DNA of 64,000 bases from Streptomyces mirabilis (lineage in GTDB: Bacteria; Actinomycetota; Actinomycetes; Streptomycetales; Streptomycetaceae). Shown here piece by piece: positions 19,901 to 26,699 of this stretch. The notes below the pieces were generated by a model. The model searched no databases. It saw only the letters and a list, made by a program, of their open reading frames with translations, and was not told the origin of the DNA. Position numbers and translations under genes: made by a program. Position 1 is the first letter of the stretch, and every line of letters begins with the position of its first letter. The stretch spans positions 4,588,001 to 4,652,000 of the forward strand of contig NZ_CP074102.1 in NCBI RefSeq assembly GCF_018310535.1, read 5' to 3'.

Positions 19901-20885
19901 CGAGGACGACCCCACCACGCTGGTCACCGCTCACAACCTCGGCGTGAGCCTCCGGCTGGTCGGCGAGTTCCAGCGGGCGCTGGAACTGGACCGGCACACG
20001 CACGCGATGAAGACACGACTGTTCGGCCGCGATCACCAGCAGGCACTGGTGACCGAGGCGAGTGTCGCCGTCGACGTGCGCGAGACGGGTGACTACGTCG
20101 GCGCGCGGTCGCTGCAGCAGGCGGTCGCCGACGGCTACCGGGCGGCCTTCGGAGCCGGTAACCCCACGACTCTGCGGACCGTGCGGCAACTGAGCGAGGC
20201 CTGCCGCAAGGAGGGCGACCACACCACCGCGCTGGAACTGGCGCGCGACACGTTCGACCAGTTCACCCGCCGCTACGGCGATACGCACCCGGAGTCGCTG
20301 ACGGCCGCGCTCGCCCTTTCGGTGGCGTTGCGGCAGAACGGCCAGCTGGAGGCCGCCCGGGAGCGCGGCGAGAAGGCCAGCGAGCGCTTCCGCACGATCT
20401 ACCAGCACGACCACCCCCACGTCCTGGCGGCCGACGTGGACCTGGCGGTGACGCTGCGGCTGCTGGGCCGGGCGCAGGAGGCCAGGCAACTCGACGAGGC
20501 GGCGCTGGAGTCACTGACCGGGCGCCTCGGCGAGAGCCATCCGATCGTGCTGGCCTGTGCCATCAACCTGGCGAGCGATCTGAGTGCGCTGGGGCGGGTG
20601 GAGGAAGCCCGCGAACTCGGCGAGAAGACGGTGGCGTTGTGCCGGACGCGGCTGGGTGAGGACCACCCGACCACGTTGGTGGGTGCGGCGAACCTCTCCC
20701 TGGACCTGGTCTCCCTCGGGGAGGAGGCGGCGGGCGAGGCGCTGCGCGCGGACACCCTGGCCCGTATGGAGAGGGTCCTGGACGGGCCCCGCCTCAGGTC
20801 TGCCGAGTCCGCTCCCCACCCGGCGACCGTGCAGGCCCGGGCCAGGAAGCGGACCGACTGCGACATCGACCCGATGCCGATGTGA
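16923..20885 (+). CDS. FxsT-type SAV_2336 / NB-ARC / TPR protein
   Basis: 1320 residues. N-terminal SAV_2336-type domain (about 30-440). Then a spacer, the FxsT hallmark RIWGNIPPRNPNFTGR (about 480-495), an NB-ARC ATPase with Walker A GMGGVGKT (522-529), Walker B WLLIFDNAD and the LPLALEQAAAW motif, and about 8 C-terminal 42-residue TPRs (about 900-1300), each with a FGEDDPTTL-like turn. This matches the FxSxx-COOH-system TPR protein, an STAND-type sensor. The 16923 ATG has a weak ribosome binding site. An in-frame ATG at 18318 has a strong AAGGAG 8 bases upstream, so a second 855-residue NB-ARC-TPR product is likely. TTA codons at 17163 and 17937 lie in the N-terminal domain only. Confidence 0.85.
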   Translation: MQCDDGPRPPSASVSVSASDDASLGVVSHALRGLGRASSADRPDVLLVVDDYVTMRVWDETVARLADELARQEALGPITRLRLLSSDDTEPGRIRLEHLPPPVGEHRVVLVLTDGLAAGWRSDAVLPLLRELGRSEPLAVLHLLPQRLWFRTGLDVYRMRLGSGRPWAPNDSLGWELRTSPLEPVDDDSAARAGVVPVPVLERTGHSLTCWVDLVTGRASEGVEMSGVRARDWKRRPDAARAVPWVDDVPDPASAVPPWERVSEFRAAASPTAFALATRLAAAPLTLPVMSALTASVPGAGPAHLTELLMSGLVRPAGAEAERAADVVFAFGPNIRQELLALARRRDTIRVLHDVRVLMAVPEGSDPILPAADELLETTVVPPVTPRNVAFLRIELAALRALTGRFLPQAERLARALRAYDLRNTVNLGKDARTHTRHQDPATRAHRDAAHAPRGPETTSEGATTMATTQQPVENARSTPPRIWGNIPPRNPNFTGRVDLLERLRERLQEGTTTVLPEAIHGMGGVGKTQMAIEYAYRHQSEYDVVWWIPAERPGQIGQALVELAQRLGLGTSAEANIAGPAVREALREGRPYSRWLLIFDNADSPERVRDYFPTGGSGTILVTSRNRRWSVVGPSLEVDVFTREESKELLRRSGSPGDLDDAEADRLADALGDLPLALEQAAAWRAETGMPVSEYLRLFEDKRSELLEVSPPPDYQLPVAAAWNVSLDHLETRSLAALRLLQLCSYFAPDPISRSIFSGLGGSSIDPELDRALNDPMRLARAIREINRYSLARIDHRTNSIEMHRLVQAVLINRMTPEEQNRMRNGAHTLLAASDPKGPNQSANWPRYAELYGHVIASGAVESDQPWVRELVMNVAKYLWYWGDHKVAREFSEQAWEVWQRLFGEEDQQTLLMGWWLGFLYLMVGRYDDASRLVAQLRDVYDRTAPADQEDTREDALVALNLEAAVRRHQGDFGAGAELDEMAYERARRAFGEDDPTTLVTAHNLGVSLRLVGEFQRALELDRHTHAMKTRLFGRDHQQALVTEASVAVDVRETGDYVGARSLQQAVADGYRAAFGAGNPTTLRTVRQLSEACRKEGDHTTALELARDTFDQFTRRYGDTHPESLTAALALSVALRQNGQLEAARERGEKASERFRTIYQHDHPHVLAADVDLAVTLRLLGRAQEARQLDEAALESLTGRLGESHPIVLACAINLASDLSALGRVEEARELGEKTVALCRTRLGEDHPTTLVGAANLSLDLVSLGEEAAGEALRADTLARMERVLDGPRLRSAESAPHPATVQARARKRTDCDIDPMPM
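18304..18320 (+). promoter_or_regulatory. Internal ribosome binding site and start in the FxsT-like gene
   Basis: AAGGAG (18304-18309) followed after 8 bases by ATG (18318), in frame with the gene and exactly at the junction of the SAV_2336 part and the NB-ARC part. It is stronger than the site of the annotated start and lies downstream of both TTA codons. Confidence 0.65.
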
Positions 20886-20895
20886 TCCGTCCGGG

Positions 20896-22710
20896 TCAGG
20901 CCGGGGGCGAGCCGAGCCAGGTGGCGAGGCGGATCGGGTCCGGTGGGATGTCCGTGAGCTGCCGCAGCGAGCGGTGCACCGCTCGCGCCCGTTCGGGGTG
21001 GTGGCACAGCAGGTGGGCCGCCGTCGGTTCGGTGTCCGCCACGGCGAGGGCGCGGCCGAGGCCGGCCCAGGCTCCGGCCTGGTCGGGCTCCGCGGCCAGG
21101 TCCGCCAGATAGGCGTGCTGGGCCGCCGTGGCGTCGCCCGCGGCCAGGAGGGCGTCGCCGGTCAGCGCTCCGGTGACGCGGGCCGCCGCCTTCTCGGGCC
21201 AGTCGGGCGAGGGCCGGTCGTCGTCCGTGTCGCTGAGGCGGTAGCGGACGAGCATCGCCAGGCTGTCCAGCCAGCGGGCCGAGGGATCGGGCACGACCTC
21301 GGGCTCGGCCGCCAGGGCACCGGGCGGCCCGCTCGCCCCGTCCAGCCAGGCGCGTACGGCCTCGTCGACCGCCGGCGCGGCGGGCCGCAGGTGGTGTGCC
21401 CGCCAGCGCGCGACGTGGTCGTCGGTGCACAACCGGGCCAGGGCCCGTTGCTCCTCGGGAACCGGCTCCGCCAGCCACCGCGCGCAGTGATCGTGCAGTG
21501 TGTCCAGCAGGACCGTGCCGAGCGGTGTGAAGCGCGGATGCCGCTGGACCTGCTCCATCGCCGTCGCCACATGGGTCCGCCACAGCGCGAACTCGAACTG
21601 CGCCATGGCGGTCTGCGCGGCTGCGGCCGTGCGGTGCGCGCGCCAGAAGCGGGTGATCCCCACAAACGCGTAAATGCCCTGCAGCAGCCCCTCAAGAGGC
21701 CGGGGATCGTCCCGCCAAGGCGCGTACCACAGCTCCGTACTGCCGTCGGAACTGTCCGTCAGCAACGGCGTCAGATGGAGCAGTCCGCCCAGTTTGGTGT
21801 GCTGGAACTCGTGCACGAGGGTGACGGCCAGTTCGATGGCGTCGTCCGGCTCCGAGGCCTCGATGCCCCCGAAGGCTTCCCCAGCTGTCACACTGCGTGG
21901 CCGAAACCTTTCCCTGGCCGCTGTCGGTGTCAGCGAGAACACGCTCCGCCGCATGGCCTCCGCCGTGTCGGTCTGCTCTCCCAGCAACACCGTCCAGGCC
22001 CGCTCAAGCAGTTGCCGCCAGTGCGCGGCGGCCTCCTCGGACAGGGGACGTGGCTCGGTCGGCTGCGGGTACGTCCGGTACGGATCCACGTCGTCCAGTG
22101 CGATCTCGAGCCGTCGGCCTGCCGGGCCGACCGTCAGCCGGCGCACCGGATGCCACTCCGCTCCCGCCGAGCCGAACGGGAGCGGTATGACGACCCTGGC
22201 CCCGGACGCTTCCACCACGGCGCGTCCGGCCTCGGCCCGCACCGTGGCCGTCGTCCATGGCTCGGTCGTGGGCAGCACCGCACAGCCCAGGGTCGGCAGT
22301 GGCACCCGGCCGTGCCGAACCGGCACCTCGATGCCGAAATCCAGCTCCGCGCGTAGCGCTGCCGCCGCAGCGAGCGCCGAGAAGTGGCCGAGCACCACCC
22401 ATAGCGGCGGCTCCGCCCCGGATGCCGTCCCCCGCAGCCGGTGCAGCGCTGTGGCCAGCCACATGCCCGTCTGCGGATACATGAGCAGGTCGTCGACAAG
22501 GGCGGGCGCGCGTTGCTGCGCCTGGCTGAGGAGGTCCCACGCGGGGCCGAGTTCCGTGGCGTCGTCGAGCATCCTCAGCAGCAGCAGACGACGGCTGCGT
22601 TCGGCCCCGAGCAAAGAGGTGAGGGTGGCCGGGCCGCCCTCACCACGGACCAGTTCGGCCAGGCTGTCGGGCGGCAGGCGATGATGCGGCAGGGACGGCT
22701 CAGCGCTCAC
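20896..22710 (-). CDS. Stand-alone HExxH peptide hydroxylase (aKG-HExxH type), module A
   Basis: 604 residues from a GTG start. The N-terminal part (about 1-240) resembles the HExxH-modifier family, with YPQTGMWLATALHRLRG. The core has the metal motif HEFQH (300-304), then LWYAPWRDDPRPLEGLLQGIYA and QFEFALWRTH; the C-terminal 60 residues look TPR-like. Relatives fused to radical SAM enzymes hydroxylate peptide beta-carbons using iron and 2-oxoglutarate; HExxH would supply metal ligands rather than protease activity. Its likely substrate is encoded directly upstream (22728-22910, gap 17 bases). It ends 10 bases from the end of the convergent FxsT gene. No radical SAM partner is present. Confidence 0.8.
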   Translation of the reverse strand: MSAEPSLPHHRLPPDSLAELVRGEGGPATLTSLLGAERSRRLLLLRMLDDATELGPAWDLLSQAQQRAPALVDDLLMYPQTGMWLATALHRLRGTASGAEPPLWVVLGHFSALAAAAALRAELDFGIEVPVRHGRVPLPTLGCAVLPTTEPWTTATVRAEAGRAVVEASGARVVIPLPFGSAGAEWHPVRRLTVGPAGRRLEIALDDVDPYRTYPQPTEPRPLSEEAAAHWRQLLERAWTVLLGEQTDTAEAMRRSVFSLTPTAARERFRPRSVTAGEAFGGIEASEPDDAIELAVTLVHEFQHTKLGGLLHLTPLLTDSSDGSTELWYAPWRDDPRPLEGLLQGIYAFVGITRFWRAHRTAAAAQTAMAQFEFALWRTHVATAMEQVQRHPRFTPLGTVLLDTLHDHCARWLAEPVPEEQRALARLCTDDHVARWRAHHLRPAAPAVDEAVRAWLDGASGPPGALAAEPEVVPDPSARWLDSLAMLVRYRLSDTDDDRPSPDWPEKAAARVTGALTGDALLAAGDATAAQHAYLADLAAEPDQAGAWAGLGRALAVADTEPTAAHLLCHHPERARAVHRSLRQLTDIPPDPIRLATWLGSPPA

Positions 22711-22727
22711 GAGCGACCCCGGCGGTG

Positions 22728-22910
22728 TCAGTCGAAACGCTCGGCACCGCCGTCGATTCCGCTGACGCTGGCCATCTGGTGGTCGATTCTTCGCTGCAGT
22801 TCCTCCAGCGACGTGGCGAGGACCCGGCTGTCAATAGAGCGCAGCGTTTCAAGAGATACCCCCGCGAGATCGATCAGGCTGGACTCGACGGCGGCCACAG
22901 ACGGCTCCAT
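22728..22910 (-). CDS. FxSxx-leader-like precursor peptide, module A
   Basis: 60 residues from ATG 22910 (an open frame reaches back to 23006). The leader-like part carries VESSLIDLAGVSL, shared with the module B peptide (VESELIDLSDVPL), then helical residues, RID and AS motifs at matching places, and the tail SGIDGGAERFD. The leader resembles FxSxx-COOH peptides, but the tail lacks the terminal FxSxx. It is followed 17 bases later by the HExxH hydroxylase, its probable modifier. A GGGAAGGGG stretch lies about 10 bases upstream of the chosen ATG. Precursor role is inferred from size, leader similarity and position. Confidence 0.7.
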   Translation of the reverse strand: MEPSVAAVESSLIDLAGVSLETLRSIDSRVLATSLEELQRRIDHQMASVSGIDGGAERFD

Positions 22911-23029
22911 GACGGCCAAACCCCTTCCCCCCGGCTGCATTTGCGGATGCGGGCTGCTCACATCCTCCTGATAATGGCCCGCCGTGCCGAGGATGAAACC
23001 CCGCACCCGCGGGGCGGCGCGATATCAGG

Positions 23030-24145
23030 TCAGCGGCTTTCACCGGCTCGACGGTGGCGCCGGGACAACTCCACCGCCTCTTCGTCCATGCGGGCCACCC
23101 CGGCGGAGTCGCCCTCCATCAACCGTATCGCTTCGAGGAGTTGGTCCAAGGTCCCCGGGTAGCGAAGGCAGGTCCGCAGGATTCCGAACACGTCCGGTCT
23201 CAGTGCCGGTGTTCTCGGACTCATGGCCGCGATGGCCGGGTTGATGCCGCCCAGGACCAGGGCCAGGGTGGTGCGGTCGCTCACCGTCGGCAGTGCCGTC
23301 AACGCGCCCACCAGACCGTCGAGTTCGCGCAGCGGCAGGTCGTCGCGCAGGTCGGCCAGGGTGACCGGGACCGCGGCGGCGGACCGTGCGGACGGGATGC
23401 GGGGCAGCTCGGGCACCGACGCGGGCAGGCCGGCGCACTCGTGCAGCAGGGCCAGTTCGGACCTGGTCAACAGCTCGTACCAGCGGTCCACGCGGACGGC
23501 GGCGAGGCGTCCGAGACCGTCCGTGCGGTGGTGCGCGCTGACCAGGCCGACGATCGAGTCGTCGTGCCAGACCGCCGCGCCCGACATGCCCTCCCAGGGC
23601 GACCGGTCGGGCTCGGCGTCCGACTCGGGCGGGGTGACGGCGAGTTCGAGCGTGCCCTCGCGGCGGTTGGACAGCACCGAGGTCATGCCCGTCGCGTGGC
23701 AGGAGTCGCGGTACTGGGACGCCGAGCCGTCGTCGAGCCGTCGCATCCGGTCCTCGCGCAGCTTGAACCGGGGGAAGCCCATCGCGCTGCACGGCAGGAC
23801 GACGTCCGCGTCGGGCACGGCCCCGTACGAGGGGGGTTCGGTCGCGGCCGCGTGGACGCCGTGCGGCGCGGATCCGTCCAGCTCCAGGAGCGCCACGTCG
23901 GCGTTCTCCGAGGCCAGCACCACCCGGGCGGCCACGGTCCACTCGTCGGCGCGGTCGGCCTCGAACCGTACGTCGGTGGTTCCCGCGCTCGCGTCACGGA
24001 CGACGTGTGCGGCGGTGAGCACCCACCAGGGACCCACCCGGTAGCCGGAACCGCGCCGCCCGGGGCCCCGCCCCGCGGGCGGTCGCACCATCACCTCCGC
24101 CACCCGGACCGGATCCAGTCCGCGGCGCGGATCCTGTGCCGCCAC
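23030..24145 (-). CDS. Trypsin-like peptidase with effector-associated domain
   Basis: 371 residues, GTG start. A trypsin fold (about 10-240) has catalytic H47 (LTAAHVV), D83 (NADVALLEL) and S188 in WEGMSGAAV. The C-terminal part (about 260-365) is an EAD2-like helical domain. There is no signal peptide, so it acts in the cytoplasm. Such trypsin-EAD proteins are predicted effectors of NTP-dependent conflict systems, cleaving host or target proteins when triggered. It starts 3 bases after the trypco2 gene and precedes the module A peptide, forming one leftward unit. An alternative role, as the leader peptidase of the neighbouring peptide, is possible. Confidence 0.8.
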   Translation of the reverse strand: MAAQDPRRGLDPVRVAEVMVRPPAGRGPGRRGSGYRVGPWWVLTAAHVVRDASAGTTDVRFEADRADEWTVAARVVLASENADVALLELDGSAPHGVHAAATEPPSYGAVPDADVVLPCSAMGFPRFKLREDRMRRLDDGSASQYRDSCHATGMTSVLSNRREGTLELAVTPPESDAEPDRSPWEGMSGAAVWHDDSIVGLVSAHHRTDGLGRLAAVRVDRWYELLTRSELALLHECAGLPASVPELPRIPSARSAAAVPVTLADLRDDLPLRELDGLVGALTALPTVSDRTTLALVLGGINPAIAAMSPRTPALRPDVFGILRTCLRYPGTLDQLLEAIRLMEGDSAGVARMDEEAVELSRRHRRAGESR

Positions 24146-24148
24146 GGC

Positions 24149-24451
24149 TCAGCGCTCTCGTTCGGCCTCGACCCCGCCCACCCACGGGGCTCGTCCGCCG
24201 CCGCTGTGGGTGCGCGGGTCGAGCGTCAGCTTCACCCGGTGCGTGACGTTGTCCGCCACCCGTCCGTCCGCGCCCGCCTCCACCACCCAGAAGCGGATCT
24301 TGCCGCCCGCCGTCGCCGACCGCTCTACGACCACGGCCGCCTCCAGCTCCACCGGACCCACCTCGAAGTACAGATCCTCCCCCTCCGCGGCCGTCCGGGC
24401 CGCGGTCAGTTCCCTGCGCAACTCCTCGATCAGTTCAGCGAGTTCAATCAC
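24149..24451 (-). CDS. Trypsin-co-occurring domain protein (trypco2)
   Basis: 100 residues, GTG start. An N-terminal helix (ELAELIEELRRELTAART) is followed by beta strands DLYFEVGPVELEAAVVVERSA and VTHRVKLTLDP, matching the trypco2 family that accompanies trypsin-like effectors. It is the first gene of the leftward operon, 3 bases before the peptidase. It likely holds the peptidase in check or links it to its sensor; this role is inferred. Confidence 0.8.
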   Translation of the reverse strand: MIELAELIEELRRELTAARTAAEGEDLYFEVGPVELEAAVVVERSATAGGKIRFWVVEAGADGRVADNVTHRVKLTLDPRTHSGGGRAPWVGGVEAERER

Positions 24452-24541
24452 ACCCGGTCCCTACCCGCACCGCGCGTGCTCCCACCGCCCTTCCGTCACC
24501 CGATCCGGGCCGATTCCGCGCTGTGGCCCTGCGTGACGGCG

Positions 24542-24570
24542 TTGATGCAATAGGGTCACCCAAGTAGCCT
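24542..24570 (+). promoter_or_regulatory. Promoter of module B peptide
   Basis: TTGATG (24542-24547), 17-base spacer, TAGCCT (24565-24570) in an AT-enriched stretch of the 195-bp divergent gap between trypco2 and the module B peptide. Confidence 0.5.
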
Positions 24571-24646
24571 GAAATCCCTGGAAACGCCGTATTCAGTGAT
24601 ATGTAAGGCATTGATCGCATCACCTCACTGTCACAGGGGCGCCGCC

Positions 24647-24817
24647 ATGGAGAAGTCCGGAGTCGAGTCCGAGCTGATCGACCTCAGCGACGTTCCGCTG
24701 GACGAGTGGCCCCGTCTGGACCTGCCGTCCGCGCGGGGCTCCATGCGTCGGCTGCTCAGCCGTATCGACGACCCCGCGAGCAGCCTCGGCGGCTACAACC
24801 CGCAGCGCGACGCGTAG
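24647..24817 (+). CDS. FxSxx-leader-like precursor peptide, module B
   Basis: 56 residues from ATG 24647. It shares VESxLIDLxxVxL, a central helix, RID and AS with the module A peptide, then diverges into the tail SLGGYNPQRDA. The helix PSARGSMRRLLSRID resembles the recognition helix of FxSxx leaders. The gene is 11 bases upstream of its HExxH hydroxylase on the same strand. Tail residues Asp, Asn, Tyr and Arg are candidates for hydroxylation; none is proven. Confidence 0.72.
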   Translation: MEKSGVESELIDLSDVPLDEWPRLDLPSARGSMRRLLSRIDDPASSLGGYNPQRDA

Positions 24818-24828
24818 CGGCACGACCG

Positions 24829-26418
24829 ATGCACCAGACGGCCCGACCCCACGTTCTGTCACCGCAGTCGTTCGACGAACTGCTGGCCGGTGGAGGCAGC
24901 CCGGCGACGGTGGACCGTCTGCGTGTGAGCGAGCGGAGCTGGCGGCTGCTCGTCGTCCGGGCGTTGCTGGAGTCGGCCGCGACGGCACCGGCCGGCCCCC
25001 TGCCCCCTTTGGCGGACGGCTGGAAGTTGCTGTCGCGCGCCTGGGCCGTGTCCAAGGAGGCGGTGGAAGACCTGCTGGCGTATCCGGCCGTGGGCGTGTG
25101 GGCGGCGCACACGCTGCGCCGGCTGCGCGGGACGGCCCAGGACGACGCACCCCTCTGGGCGGACACCGGACACCTCCACGCGATCGCCGCCGCCGCGGCC
25201 GTCCGCGCCGGCCTGGAGTTCCGTACCGACGTCCCGGTCCGCCACGGCTGGGTGGTCCTGCCCGCGCTCGGGGCGATGCGGGTGCCCGGCCGGGCGGACT
25301 GGGACGTGGTCGAGGTCCGCGCCTTGGGGGGATCCGTGCGGATCGCCGGGCGTCCGCTCGAAGGGCCGGACTGGCACGCCCTGACCGAGCTGCGCGCCGA
25401 CGGCTGCACCCTGCTCCTGGACGACACCGATCCCTACCGCGACCTGCGCAAACCGGCCGGGGTGGAACCGATCGACTCCGCCGCCGAGTGGCAGGAACTG
25501 TTCGGCCCCGCCTGGGACATCCTGCGGCGCACCGACACCGAGGTGGCCGAGGCGCTGGCGGGCGGGCTGGTGTCGGTGGTGCCCCGTCCGCGCGCCGAGA
25601 GGTTCCGGCCGCACAGCGCGTCCTCGGGCGACGCCTTCGGCACCGCCCTGGCATCGGCCCCGGACGACGCCGAGCAGTTCGCCTCGACGCTGGTGCACGA
25701 GTTCCAGCACAACAAGCTCAGCGCGTTCATGCACCTGTTCACCCTGTACGACGACCAGGGTGCCCGGCTCCACTACGCCCCCTGGCGTGACGACCCCCGC
25801 CCCCTGGGCGGCCTGCTCCAGGGTGTGTACGCCTTCTTCGGTGTCACCGCGTTCTGGCGGCGGCGCGGTCACGCCCTCGGGCAGTTCGAGTTCGCGCTGT
25901 GGCGGAGCCAGACCGCGTACGCACTGCGCGCCGTGGGCTCGGCGGACGGGCTCAACGATCTGGGGCGGCGGCTGGTGGCCGAGCTGACGCGGCGCATCGA
26001 GCCCTGGCTGGACGAACCGGTCGACGCCCGGGCCCGGTCCGCGGCGGCCCTGGCGGTCGCCGACCACCGTGCGACCTGGCGCGCCTGCCATCTGCGGCCC
26101 GCGCCGGGGACCCTCCGCGCCCTCGCGACAGCCTGGTCCGACGGAATCCCGCTGCCCAGGACGGCGGACGAGCCCGTGCCCGTGCCCGTCCCGGGCAGTC
26201 CGGCGCGGGGCATCGACACCCGGGCGGTGCTGCTGCGATGGCTGCTGGCGGACCCCGCGGGCTTCGCGGCGCTGCGGGACGACCCCGGCGCGGTGGTCGC
26301 CGGCGCGCGCCTTGAGGACAGCAGCTGCACGAGGCGCTGTTCGGGGAGCGGCCGGCCGCGTTCGCGCACATCGCGGAGGCGGCGGGGGAACCGGTCGGCT
26401 TCGCGCTGTGGTTCCTGA
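24829..26418 (+). CDS. Stand-alone HExxH peptide hydroxylase, module B, 3'-truncated
   Basis: 529 codons from ATG 24829. Paralogue of the module A enzyme: same YPAVGVWAAHTLRRLRG, HEFQH (290-294), APWRDDPRPLGGLLQGVYAFFG and QFEFALWRS. Similarity runs to about residue 495 (AGARLED). After that the reading frame enters unrelated Arg/Ser-rich sequence that is the wrong frame of a GNAT gene. Compared with module A, about 75 C-terminal residues (the TPR-like end) are lost. The metal site and core domain are intact, so activity may survive. The cause appears to be a deletion near base 26313 that fused the two genes. Confidence 0.75.
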   Translation: MHQTARPHVLSPQSFDELLAGGGSPATVDRLRVSERSWRLLVVRALLESAATAPAGPLPPLADGWKLLSRAWAVSKEAVEDLLAYPAVGVWAAHTLRRLRGTAQDDAPLWADTGHLHAIAAAAAVRAGLEFRTDVPVRHGWVVLPALGAMRVPGRADWDVVEVRALGGSVRIAGRPLEGPDWHALTELRADGCTLLLDDTDPYRDLRKPAGVEPIDSAAEWQELFGPAWDILRRTDTEVAEALAGGLVSVVPRPRAERFRPHSASSGDAFGTALASAPDDAEQFASTLVHEFQHNKLSAFMHLFTLYDDQGARLHYAPWRDDPRPLGGLLQGVYAFFGVTAFWRRRGHALGQFEFALWRSQTAYALRAVGSADGLNDLGRRLVAELTRRIEPWLDEPVDARARSAAALAVADHRATWRACHLRPAPGTLRALATAWSDGIPLPRTADEPVPVPVPGSPARGIDTRAVLLRWLLADPAGFAALRDDPGAVVAGARLEDSSCTRRCSGSGRPRSRTSRRRRGNRSASRCGS

Positions 26419-26699
26419 ACTTCTCGACCTGGCGCGGGGTCCACGGGATCTACCTGGAGGACCTGTACGTCCGGCCCGGGGCGCGCGGCGGCGGGCACGG
26501 GAAGGCGCTGCTCACCGAGCTGGCGCGGATCTGCGTCGAACGCGGGTACGAGCGTCTGGAGTGGTCGGTCCTGAACTGGAACCGGCCTTCCATCGAGTTC
26601 TACGAGGCGTTGGGCGCGCGTCCGCAGGACGAGTGGACGGTGTACCGGCTGACGGACGGGGCGCTGCGGCGGCTGGGGGAGCCGGGTTCAGGGGACTGA
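26316..26699 (+). pseudogene. Headless GNAT acetyltransferase fragment
   Basis: In the third frame, without any start codon and directly after a TGA (26313-26315), the sequence encodes the C-terminal 127 residues of a GCN5-type acetyltransferase: ALFGERPAAFAHIAE, VGFALWFLNFSTWRG, the acetyl-CoA loop VRPGARGGGHGKALL and EWSVLNWNRPSIEFYEALGA. The first 50 or so residues of the family are missing. The stop overlaps the end of the convergent MFS gene by 12 bases, which shows that the 3' end is in its ancestral place. It is a remnant at the island edge. Confidence 0.85.

Noticed and set aside
22911..23006. 32-residue N-terminal extension of the module A peptide
   Set aside because: The AGGAGG at its GTG candidate is only 2 bases from the codon and the extension is absent from the module B peptide; start 22910 preferred.
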